Origin: Pyropia yezoensis
Lineage: Eukaryota > Rhodophyta > Bangiophyceae > Bangiales > Bangiaceae
DNA: 64,000 nucleotides
Direction: 5' to 3'
Assembly: GCA_009829735.1 (NCBI GenBank)
Contig: CM020618.1
Coordinates: forward strand, 26,140,894-26,204,893
The notes beneath the pieces are model-generated. The model made no database searches. It was not told the DNA's origin and saw only the letters and a program-made list of their open reading frames with translations. Shown here piece by piece: positions 9,942 to 19,499 of the stretch. Each line of letters opens with the position of its first letter. Within the stretch, counting starts at the first letter, position 1. The position numbers and the translations under genes were made by a program.

Positions 9942-10903
9942 CGCTGTTCTACCAACTGGCACCCACCCGCTCCTACGTTCTGGACTGTGACGCCCGGGAG
10001 ACGCGTGGCACGGCTATGCAGACGGCTAAAGCACGCATCACTCTTATTGTTTGTGTTAACGCAACGGGCACGTTCAAGTCTCTCTCCATTATTGGGAAGG
10101 CAGCCGAACCGGTTTGCTTCCGTGGGGTGCAGGATCTTCCCTTGCGGTACTACAACCAAAAGAACGCGTGGATGGACTCCACTGTGTACACCAAGTGGCT
10201 GGCCGACCTCTCCACTGATTGGGCCGCCTTCACGGCGCAGCGCGGCTTTTTAGTCATGGACAATGCGTCTGGGCACGACTCGTCGAAAACAAGGGACCGA
10301 ATGGACATCGAGTGGCTGCCGCCCAATACGACGGCGCGTTTTCAACCGGCGGACCAAGGCGCCATCAATGCGGTTAAGGCAACCTATGAGCGCTGCATGA
10401 TGCGAGATATGCTCGTGGCGTTTGACCAGCAATTTGAGGAGACCCCGCACGAGCGGGACGCGCGGCGGAGGAGGGACGCTCGGGCAAGGCCTGGGTCGCT
10501 CGGGGTGGTGGATGGGCGGGCGCCGCATGTGCTGGACGCCATGCGCCTCGTCAAGGAGGCGTTCGACGGCCTATCTCCTGCTGCCATCATGCGCTGCTGG
10601 CTGCGCGCCAGCTGCACTCCGCCCGACGTGTCGCGCCTCATCCAGTTGAGGCTCGACGCGGCGGTGGCGTGGACGCGCGAGCCCCGCCCGACCGACGATG
10701 CGCAGGCCATTGTTGCATTGCTGCGCAGCGTGAGGAGCGTGCGCCCAGTTGGCCGTCGGCTTGCTGGCGAGGGCGGCATCAGCACGCATGAGGGGTTCAT
10801 TTCTGGCAGCCATCCTCGTGCGCTGTCTGTTATTGAGGTATGGCTTAGGGATGAAGAGAGCGCGGAATCCAATATGTCTGTTCTGGACACAGAAATAAAC
10901 TGA
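9942..10903 (+). pseudogene. Tigger/pogo-type DDE transposase, 3' half, interrupted by the LTR element
   Basis: From 9942 the frame reads LFYQLAPTRSYV, then ARITLIVCVNATG, the tryptophan-rich AWMDSTVYTKWL, VMDNASGHD (second catalytic Asp) and LPPNTTARFQPADQGAI (third Asp). This is the DDE_1 arrangement of Tigger/JERKY-like transposases. The C-terminal part (MRCWLRA) fits the usual tail, and the ORF ends at the TGA at 10901. The N-terminal helix-turn-helix/CENP-B region and the first catalytic Asp (normally DET just before GLF) are missing because the chromovirus LTR abuts exactly there. They should lie beyond the retrotransposon, left of the window. The in-frame LTR codons before 9942 are not part of the gene. 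Confidence 0.88.
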
Positions 10904-12060
10904 CACCTGGCCAGACGGGCCAGCCCGCCGTGGATCCATGCCCAACTATCCGATGTCTTCGTTTCGATATTTCTCGCCAGGAGGAAAAAAACTGCACGAA
11001 GGCCACAGACGACAAGCTATGAATCTCTCAAGTTGGCATGGCGGGGGGCTGGGGCGAGAGGGGATGGGCGGCAGTGCGCCCGGCGGTACCCGCTGCGGCG
11101 GCTCGCGGGGGCTCCGCTGCGGTGGTGGATTCTGATGGTGCAATCGGGGGGGCGTCCCGCCAAAGTGCTACTGTGTCCAGCGGGGCGTCGTTGGGGTGGG
11201 CGTCCCCCAAGGCAATGATGGGTGACCAAATTGGGTCGGGGTCCGCCGCATGGCTGTCGAAGGGCGGCGCAGGGGATGCGGGGGTGGTGTGGCGGACAGC
11301 GGGGGGGGGCTCAGCGCCCAGCGTTATCTACGTCGGCGCCGTGCCTGACTGGGTGACTCCACCGGGCGAGGGTCACACCTGAAGGTGTTGTTCTGTGGGC
11401 AGGGCGGGTGGGAGGCTATGCGCCTAGCATCGTCGGCCGCAGCTTCGTGCCTGATTGGGTGGCCCCGGCGGGCGCGGGTCCCACCTGAGTGTGTTGGGTT
11501 GGGGGGGGAAAGCGTGGAGATTGCGGCGGGGGTATGAGGGGGGGGTTGATGCGGGGGGGAGGGGGACGGGGGACGAGGGGGGAGAGTGGGCGCAGGGGAG
11601 CACAGGGGCGGGCGGGGGGGATGCGGGCAGGCCGCCCGGCAGCATCCGGCGCGACGCCTCGCCTCGGCAGGGGGGGTGGCTCACGGCGACGGAATCGGGG
11701 GCCCGTGCTACGTGAGTGCTGGGCAGGGCTCGGTGAGAGCGGAGGTGGGTCGACCCGCAATGTCCAGCGCATCGCGCCCAGCGATGACGATGACGAATGA
11801 CCGAATTTGGTCGGGTCCCGCGCAAGTGCAGCGCATGTCGGGGGTGCTGGCGGGGACGGCGGGACGGGGGGCTCGTCGGGCTGTAGCGGGCAGGGGTGGC
11901 CCGGGGCTTGGGGTGGGGGGGGTGCCGGTGGGGCCGCAGGGGGGTGAGGGGGAGGGGGTCGGACGAGGCGTGGGGCAAGGCGGCGGCGGTGGCTAGGGGG
12001 AGGGGGATGGGGTCGGACGGGGTTGGGGGAGTGTTGGGGGGGGCGGCAACATCCGAGGTT
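10904..12060. other. G-rich low-complexity intergenic DNA
   Basis: This interval is dominated by GGGG blocks on the plus strand. Several overlapping long ORFs exist on both strands but encode only Gly/Arg- or Pro-rich compositional sequence with no domain, so no gene is called. The right end of the Tigger element should be here; I could not find its terminal inverted repeat. Confidence 0.5.
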
Positions 12061-12287
12061 GTGTGGCGATTGCATTTTTACTCTCAAGTTCTTTCTCGTG
12101 GTCCGGGCAGACTACCCCTAGGAAACGGCCAGCCTGTCTGCTTCAACCCATTTACGTGGGTCCATATCCGATTGGCAATATGGGCCCGGACACCTTCAGG
12201 AGGGCCACCTCTTTGGTCTACCCTGGGGCAAGTGAGGGGTCGCACTGTACTGTTCTGCGAACGAAACGCGAATATGTGTCAATATGC

Positions 12288-12549
12288 CACGTGTGGAGCT
12301 TGAATCGGGCTGAAATGGATAGTCCATTGACTATCGGCGTGACTAACGGGGCCTCCGTTGGTCACGCCGATAGTCAATAGACTATCGGAGAGCCATCCGA
12401 GCGCCCACGTGGCACACAAGACTTGATATAAATATAGCGAACTACATTCGGTTCATACGACGTTTTTGGACCGTTTGAGTCAGCGCGACGTTGGTGGAGA
12501 CCTCAAACTGTGCCACGTTTAGTCCCAAGCGCCACGTGGCTCACACGTG
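12288..12549. promoter_or_regulatory. Cluster of four CACGTG (G-box) motifs
   Basis: CACGTG occurs at 12288-12293, 12406-12411, 12533-12538 and 12544-12549, within 262 bases upstream of the candidate membrane-protein gene. CACGTG is a classical bHLH/bZIP site. A regulatory role is inference. Confidence 0.35.
12326..12388. repeat. Nested palindrome built from GACTATCGG units
   Basis: Arms 12326-12343 and 12361-12378 are perfect 18-bp reverse complements. After one mismatched pair, AACGG/CCGTT pairs inside, leaving a 5-base loop. A further GACTATCGG at 12380-12388 makes a second overlapping inverted pair with CCGATAGTC (12367-12375). It could be a foldback/MITE tip, a protein-binding site or a hairpin RNA signal. 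Confidence 0.75.
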
Positions 12550-12831
12550 GCATGAATATGGGCAAATATGCGCCGTTGGTCACGTTGGTGGGTACGTCCT
12601 GACGGGGTGGGCGAGTGGACCACGCTTGGGCACTTACTTGTTCCTTCCTGGTCTGTCTGTGGTTTCCTGTGTGTGTGTGTGGTTGCGGCGTCCGTTTGGG
12701 CAAATAACGCTACAAGGAGGAGAGGGTGGCCTTCATGCTGTGGTGCGTGGCTCCAGCATCCGTTCTTTGAAGAACGATTGACTATTTGCTTAGCGTTATT
12801 TTCCAATCTTTTTTATTCTCACCTGCTCCAC

Positions 12832-14063
12832 ATGGCCGCGACAACGGGTGCTGAGCAAGAGGCAAGCGGGGATGCCGGAAGAGCATCGAATCCCACAAGG
12901 TTGCTCTGGCAGAGGCGGCTACGAAGTGCCTGAGGGTTCAACGTTCACCAACGCATCCCGCATCGCCATCATCAACGACAGCAACACGCAAGTCACTGGC
13001 CCCGTCGGCAATCTATGCTCGCGCCTCTCTACCACGCTACTGCTATCGGCGTCTACACTCGCCTCGACGCAGGACGTTCTGTCGACGGGACTCCGCGATG
13101 CTGCCTTCCTGGCACCAAAGCCCGACCGCTTGTCGGTCACCGAGGTGGTCCTCTCCACTGTTGCGGCGGCGCAGGGCGTGGCAGTGACCTTTGTCTTGCT
13201 CTTTGTGCAGGCCGACGAGTGGGGCCCTCGCATCATGCGGCTGCGTCATTGGCCCCATCGCAGGTGGTTCCAGCTCTTGAGGCAGCCCGTGCCGCCGCAC
13301 GTAATCGCCGCAGACCCGCGGGCGGGCGGGCGGACCACGAGGCTCTGTGGTCTGTTGTTGGTGACGGCCGGCCTGACGGTGTACGTTGATCCCCTTCTGT
13401 AGAGTGGTGTGGAACAGGATGATCGAGACGGCGCAACGCTGACTGCGCTACATGATGCATCGTCGTTCTAACTCACGGCCCCTAGCATGTTTGACGCTTC
13501 TATGCGCTCCCCGCACGTGCATGGCTGTTCTCTTTGTCGGCTTGACCGTCTCCTGGGTGGAGTTCCTGCTGCTCGTAGCGGCCCTCATTCCTGAGCAGGC
13601 CCACGATTGGGAGGGGGCGTTTGCTCACGTGGACCTGGCGGTCATCTCCCCTGGCCCAAGCAACGGCAGCATCGCGTGCAGCACGGGCGTCCCTTTTGTG
13701 GTCATCGCTGTGCTGGGTCAAGCTCGCTACCTCAAGACTTCGTGGTGGGTTTTACTCGTGTTCTGGCAGGTTCTGCTGCCCACCGCTATCACGTTGCTCA
13801 TCATCCGGACGCTGACGTGGGCGTGGGAGGGGGAGCCCCCGCACGTGGAGCCAGCCGAGCAGGAGATGGTGCCCGTCGGGGCGGCCGCCGGAGAAGATGA
13901 AGCGGGCGCCGGCGCGGGTCCGTCGGCAGCCGCCACCTCCATTGGCCAAGAGGCCCACCTGGGGCCCGCGGGGACAGCCGCCGCGGGTCATCCCGTGGCC
14001 GGCACCGCTTCGATGCGCGCGCCGCTGTCTCGGGCACTGCGGCGCCGCTCCAGCACGCTGTGA
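12832..14063 (+). CDS. Candidate multi-pass membrane protein gene, exon structure unresolved
   Basis: An ATG in good context (12832, preceded by CTCCAC) opens a short frame. Coding character then continues in the frame ending at 13402 and again in the frame 13488-14063, so splicing is likely. The first long piece has hydrophobic segments around TVAAAQGVAVTFVLLFVQ and LCGLLLVTAGLTVYV. The second has MAVLFVGLTVSWVEFLLLVAAL, VPFVVIAVLG and VLLVFWQVLLPTAITLLIIRTL, then an acidic and Ala/Gly-rich tail ending in an Arg/Ser-rich motif. That is four to five membrane spans in total. A GTACGT donor-like site lies at 13381 and an acceptor-like CCCCTAG at 13479-13485, but the phases do not match. I recognise no family. 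Coordinates bracket the locus rather than define the exons. Confidence 0.4.
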
Positions 14064-15834
14064 CACGGATGGATGATCGGTCGGGGTGGCGGGTGGACCC
14101 AGTGGTTCTGTGTTTGAGAGCGGCCAGACGGCTGCTTTGACCGGGGGTTCTTTGGGTTCTTACTGTTTGTGTGTGGGTCTGTACCCCTCTACGCGCCGCG
14201 AACGGCGCTGCGTCCGGTGCGGCTGTCCCAACCCCATCCCAGCGCCCCGCCTCCCCCTCTGACTACAGCAAATGCCACCGCCGCCGCTCGGTGACGCAAC
14301 GGCGGCGACCGTTGTGGCCGCGGCCGCCGCAGTGGCGGCGGCCCTGCCCGAGTGGTTGCCCCCAGCCGGCGTCGTGCCCGCCGCGGCGGCCGTCGGGGGC
14401 GCCCCGCCCCCGCCGCCCGCGTCTGTCACGGCAGACGCGGCGGGCGGTGGGGGCGGGCTGGGTGCTGCCGCCCCATCCGTGGCGCTTCCCCCCCCTACCC
14501 GCCGCGCCCCCGCGCCTGTCGTGGGCCCTGCTGTCGGGCCCACCCGCTTGCCGCGGCGCCGCCGCGCCCCCTGTCGACGGCCGGCCGGGGGGGGCGCTTG
14601 CCGACGCGCCACCTGCAGCCGCCGGCCGTGGGGGGCGCTTGCCGACGCGCCACCTGCAGCCGCCTTTGGCCATCCGCCGTTGGCGGGCGGCCGCCCGCTG
14701 CGGCTTGTCGCGGCGGTAGCCGCCGCTGCAGCGGCAGGCCAGCGCACCACAGGCGGCGACCCCTGCCGGCGCGTGTGCACGACGCGCCTGGACGGCCGCC
14801 AGGACGGTGCCCCCTGCGGCCACGCCCGCGGGATCAACCAGCCGCAGCTGCGGCTGGTTGATACCTGCAGGTAGGTGGGAGTATGTCTGCTCCCGACGTG
14901 CCATGGGCGCACCGCCGCTGAGGTCGTGCGCGGCAATGGACGATGGCTGGCGAAGAGGAGCCGGACGCGGTCTGTGTGCCACGCCACCAGCCCGTCTGGA
15001 GAGGCCGCGGCACGGGCAGACACTCTAAACTGCCTGCCTCAGTACTGGATGGGGACGACCCCCGGCGCGGCGGGTATGTACTCTTGTCGACCCCCTGCAG
15101 AGGCCGCGTTAGTCTGGTAGAGGCGGCCCCCCTATTGGGGCTCCCATTCCCATCCGGGGCGCCGTACAGGCCCCCCCCAGCCCTTTCTTGTGGGTGCCTA
15201 CAGACGGGATGACCGCAACGCCCGGCGGCTGTAGGCGGTGCCGTCCCCATTGGCATACCGGCCGCTGTTCCCACCGGCGGCCCCGCCTGTTCTCTGTCTG
15301 TCGACCCAACCGCTCACGTGGGGCTTGGTGGCTACGACGACCCCGGCAGGGGCGCGCGTGGGGGTGGTGTGGTCGACGGGCGCAGCAGCCGTGAGGTGTG
15401 GGGCGAGTGCCTGTTGACATGGTCGTGCCGGTGGGGGGTAGGGTGGGGGGGAAGGGCACCCAGCTGCGGGTGGACGCATGGACGGAGAGGGCGGCGGTGT
15501 AGCGGAGGCGGGAGGTGAGCAGCGCGTGGGGGGGGGCGGCGCGGCGACCGTTTGGGGGGCTCCCAACGCCGCCGCCAGCGAGGCGGGCGCGCAACCTGAT
15601 TGCACAGTCCACCACACGCCGTCCTTCGCAACGTCCGGAGCGTGCCGTCCCTACACGGTCAACCACCCCTCCATGTCGTATCCCACACCCCGCCGATTCC
15701 CAGTCTCGCGCGCCGTGGCGGCAGGGAGAGGAAAATGAATAAGACCAGGAAAATACAAAGAGCATGCAGAGTCCATCGCGGCTCGCGCCACCCGTTGCAC
15801 ACACCAAGGCAGTCCCGCGTCTGCTCCTAGCTCC
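14064..15834. other. Low-complexity intergenic DNA with tandem repeat and palindromes
   Basis: This interval is GC-rich and repetitive, with long Pro/Ala or Gly/Arg ORFs in all frames and no convincing gene. A 41-bp unit containing GGCGCTTGCCGACGCGCCAC is present twice in tandem (14581-14661, one mismatch). Confidence 0.55.
14833..14873. repeat. Perfect 30-bp palindrome with adjoining 12-bp palindrome
   Basis: 14833-14862 is an exact palindrome: half-site ATCAACCAGCCGCAG is followed directly by its reverse complement, with no spacer. TACCTGCAGGTA, another perfect palindrome, overlaps its end at 14862-14873. It could extrude as a cruciform or bind a dimeric protein. Confidence 0.85.
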
Positions 15835-16131
15835 TCATGGCAGCGCCTGCCGCACCGCCGCGAGCACCACCGGCACGCTGCCACTGACGCGCAGTAGCGC
15901 GGTCAGCGCCGCGTCGGTGGTGGCGACCGCCCGCCCTGGCGGCGGGCGGAGCGCGATGCCCACCACCCCGTTGGGCGCAACGCTGACGCCCACTGACACG
16001 GCGTGCTCCGCCGACGCGTCCAGCATCGTTGCGTGAAGGCCCGTCGGCGGCTGTGCCACCACCTCCACCACCACGTCGCCGCCCGAGGCGCCGCCACCGC
16101 CGCCGCCGCCGCCACCGCCACCGCTCGCCAC

Positions 16132-16176
<45 letters not shown>

Positions 16177-18957
16177 TGTGGCTGCAGCGCGGCGGGAGCC
16201 CACCATGCCGCCACCAATGCCGCTGCCGCCACGCCCACCGCGGGTGGAAGCCCAACCGCCGCCCATCCCCACCCCCCCCCCCCGCCCACGCGCCCACGCG
16301 GCGCCCGGCAGCGGGGGCCAGTCGGGGGGCAGCGTCGGTGCGCCGCTCCCCCCTCCTCCGCCGGGGCGGGCGACCACCGGTGGCGCAACCACTACCCCCG
16401 GGGTGGGCACAAAGCATGACGCAAAAAGCTCATTGTACGCCGCTTGCTGGCGGAGGAGCGCCCACACCACCGGCACGTGGCGGGGGTGGCTGAGCGGCAC
16501 CCGCGCGACCGCCGCGCCGGGCCCCGTGTCGGCCGTGGCGTACGAGAGAGCAAACGTCACGCCGGCTGGTGGGGGGGGTGAGGGGGGGCGGTAGCCGCCG
16601 CGACCGGCGTGGGGGGGGGCGGCACCGCCGGCGGGGGGCGCCGCCGCCGCCGCCGCCACCCGCGGGTCGAGGACGAGCAGCCGAGAGACCACGTCGGCTG
16701 GCTTGGGGGGGGCCCGCCGCCCGGGCGGAGTGAGCGGCGCGAGCAGCGGCGGTACGGCGGGGGGCGGTGGGGGAGGGGCCGACACCGGCGGCACCACCGG
16801 CGCGTGGCCATTGGCCGCCCCTACCGCGGGTGCCATGGTCGGCGCCACCCCAGCGGCGGTAGTGCCGGCGGCCGCCCCACCGGCGGCCGACGCTGGCGGC
16901 AGCGGCGATGTCGCGTCGCTGGGGCCTCCCCCCCCCCACCCCCCCTGGGTCCCCCCAAACAGGGCAGGCAGAAGGAGCCCCTCAAGGCTCACCCCCGGGC
17001 CGACGCGCCCCGCCTGGGCGGCGAGCGTCGCCGCGCCCAACAGCCGCCGCGCGGCGGCGGTGGGGGTCTCAGCGGGCCGGGCGGGCCCGCCTGCCCCCCC
17101 CGGCAGCGGCGGCACGCCCGCCGGCGACACACCGCCGCCGCGGCCGAGGCCGTCGGCAGTGACCAGCGTCAGCGCCGCGGCGGTCGCGCGTGCGCACGGG
17201 AGCGGCTGGGAAAGGGCGACGACAAAGTTGAGCCGCGCCGTCGCCGTGCGCGGCGGGTCTACCCACCGGACGCGCAGCGGGAGCGGCGGGGGTGGAACGC
17301 CGACGCCGCCTGTGGCGCCCCCGCCGCCAGCCGCCCTCGATCCCGCGACCGCGGCGGCACTGGCGGTGGCGGCGGCCGACGCAGCGGCCGCGGCGAGCGC
17401 TGCGTCCTTGGAGCACGCCATCCCCGCGGCGGTCAGGCCGGGCGGGGAGGGCGGCCCGGGGGGCACTACAACGGGCGACTGGGATGTGTGGGTGACCAGG
17501 CAGGCCAGCGAGTCTTCCACGCCGAGTGTCGCGGACAGCAAGCCAGGTACAAACGTATCGTCGTAAGTGTCGTCATAGTCACCAGTGGGGCGCAGCGACG
17601 CGAGCCCATCGGGGTCGTCAGTGTGGTCGTCGTCGCCATCGTCGGGGCCCACCGCAGAGGTGGCGCTCCCGACCCCGTCACCGGTGGTGTCCATGGCATC
17701 CCCAGCGGCGGCGGCGGTTGCGGCGAGACCCTGTCCCCCTTCCAAGGGCGGCAGCCACACCAGCACATCCTCTGCCTCTTGGACGTCCACATATGCAACG
17801 CCGGAGGGCCCCCTGCACCGCGGGCGTCCCGCAACCCGCCCAGCCCCGCTCAGGCGCAGGCGCAGACGCAGGCCCGGCGGCGCCCACACGACAAACCGCA
17901 GTCCCGGTGCCAGCCGCCGCACCAAGCCCGTCCCGCCCACCAGGCGGTCCACGGGGGAGGAGCCGCCCCGGATCTCGGCCGCGCGGAGCGCCAGTAGGTC
18001 CGCCTCAACCGCCCGCAGCGCCCCTTTGACGTCCAGGCCCGGGCCCACAAACGCATCAAGGCGCTCGGCGGCGACAAGGCTGGCCAGCGACGCCGCCACG
18101 CTGTCCACGTCGCCGCGGCGCAGGCGACGTGTGAGGTCCGCGTCAATCGCGGGGTCCCGCACCTCAACCGCACCGCCCTCAAGGAGATGGCGGAACGAGA
18201 CAGACACGACTGCCAGGGGGGGGAGCGAGGGCCGCCGGCGCCGACGCAACGGGGGCGGCGGCACCTCCGCGGCTGCCGGCGCGGGTGGCGGTGGCGGAGG
18301 GTCAAACCGGACGTCCGCCAAAAAGGTGTTGCCACAAATGGTGAGCAGTACGCCCGGCTCCCTGCCGGTACCTGCGACCGGGCCCCCCACCCCAGAACCC
18401 TCCACCGGCGGGGCCGGCTCCTCAAACACGCTTGCGCCCGCCGCCTCAGCAGCCCCCCGCAACGCACGCAGCACCCCGTATGCGTCGGGTGCAAGAGGGT
18501 CCCCCACTCGTGCGGCAGCAATGCAGGCGGCGAGGCAGGCCTTGAGGCGGGCGCCCCGTGCCGCGCGGCCCGCTACGTCGGCTTGGATACGCGCCAGAGA
18601 CGCCAGTTCAGCAGGAGTGGCAGGAGGAAGGGCAGCGGGGGCGGCGGCCGCCGTCCCATCCGCCGCAGCGGCGGCCGTCCAGCGGGCACGCCCCTCACAC
18701 ACGCTGGTGATAGTGCGGAGGGCGACGAGCATCCGGCGGCGCTCGTAGGGAAACACGGTAGGCCCCAGCGGGTGGGGCCCCCCATCGTCCGGCCCGCCGC
18801 CCGATACGGGCAGGCTGGCTGGCGGGGAGATGAGGCCCGCACTATGCAGCGGCGGGAGGGGGGTGTCCAAGTGGGTGGCCCGAGCCAGGGACTGGATGAT
18901 GGAGCGGGCAGTACCGATGGCGGACTCGGCCACTACTACCTTTTGTTCCTGGTCCAT
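15835..18957 (-). CDS. MED1: Mediator complex subunit 1 (MED1) homologue, 1040 aa
   Basis: MED1 is a middle-module subunit of Mediator, which links DNA-bound activators to RNA polymerase II. The ORF is intronless. Its ATG (18957) sits in an ideal GCCACCATGG context and the stop is at 15835. The match to the Med1 fold is by pattern. Residues 200-340 show a strand pair (LLTICGNTFLADVRFDP ... VVSVSFRHL) followed by the helical LTRRLRRGDVDSVAASLASL ... LRAVEADLLALR. LNFVVALSQPLPCARATAAAL comes later, and residues about 820-850 (LSHPRHVPVVWALLRQQAAY) strongly resemble the conserved HPGRVP...LIRHQVAYN block of animal MED1. The end (SGSVPVVLAAVRQAL) matches its final helix. Between these are Ala/Gly/Pro inserts, including a pure GCC run near 16138-16185. 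Nuclear localisation is expected. Confidence 0.75.
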
Positions 18958-19448
18958 GGTGGCACGGCAGAGCGGTAGCGCCTGGAGAGAGGGGTTAAAG
19001 AGGGAATTGCTACGTCAAAGCAAAGAAAGAGCACACTGGGGACACACTGGACCGACTCAGTCGCAAGGTGGGGTACAAGGGGATAGAGAAACAAATCGGA
19101 GTTCAGAACAACACTCAGGGCAGGAATGGCCGCATACAATGACAGCCGCCGTGACTGGACACACCAGCCAGCGGCAATGAAGATGCTTCGACGAAGACAC
19201 CGGGCGTAGCGAGCAACAGCGGCGGCCTAGCGGCGCGGCGGAGCGAGCGACAGCGGCAGCGTGGCGGTCCGGCAAAGACTGGAAGAGCGTGCGAAGAACG
19301 CAGGTTGTTCCCGTTGCAGTCAGCGGGCCTCCAAGAGGCGCGCAAACGGGGATAGGTGTACATACGCGTTGAGACCAAGGCCGCAAATTACTGCGTTCTG
19401 CTGGACAGAAGACCATGAAATACACTTTCGAATACCACTTTTGTCTAA
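18958..19448. promoter_or_regulatory. Divergent intergenic region between MED1 and the Fanzor-like gene
   Basis: About 490 bases separate the MED1 start codon from the open frame of the nuclease gene on the other strand, so both promoters should lie here. GC content falls toward 19.4 kb. An acceptor-like TTGTCCACAG at 19459-19468 hints at an upstream exon of the nuclease gene. No TATA box was convincing. Confidence 0.4.
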
Positions 19449-19499
19449 CTATCGGTTATTGTCCACAGGAAAAGGTCCGCGGCCGACGCCGCCGACGCG

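Noticed and set aside
10938-11135. Terminal inverted repeat of the Tigger element
   Set aside because: Looked for a pair with upstream sequence, but the 5' end lies outside the window and no candidate stood out.
11038-12303. Multiple ORFs in the G-rich region
   Set aside because: Homopolymer-driven composition, mutually overlapping on both strands, no motif.
16609-18978. Several long plus-strand ORFs (for example 16609-17997, 17585-18748)
   Set aside because: They are antisense shadows of MED1, Arg/Gly/Pro-rich by composition and without domains.
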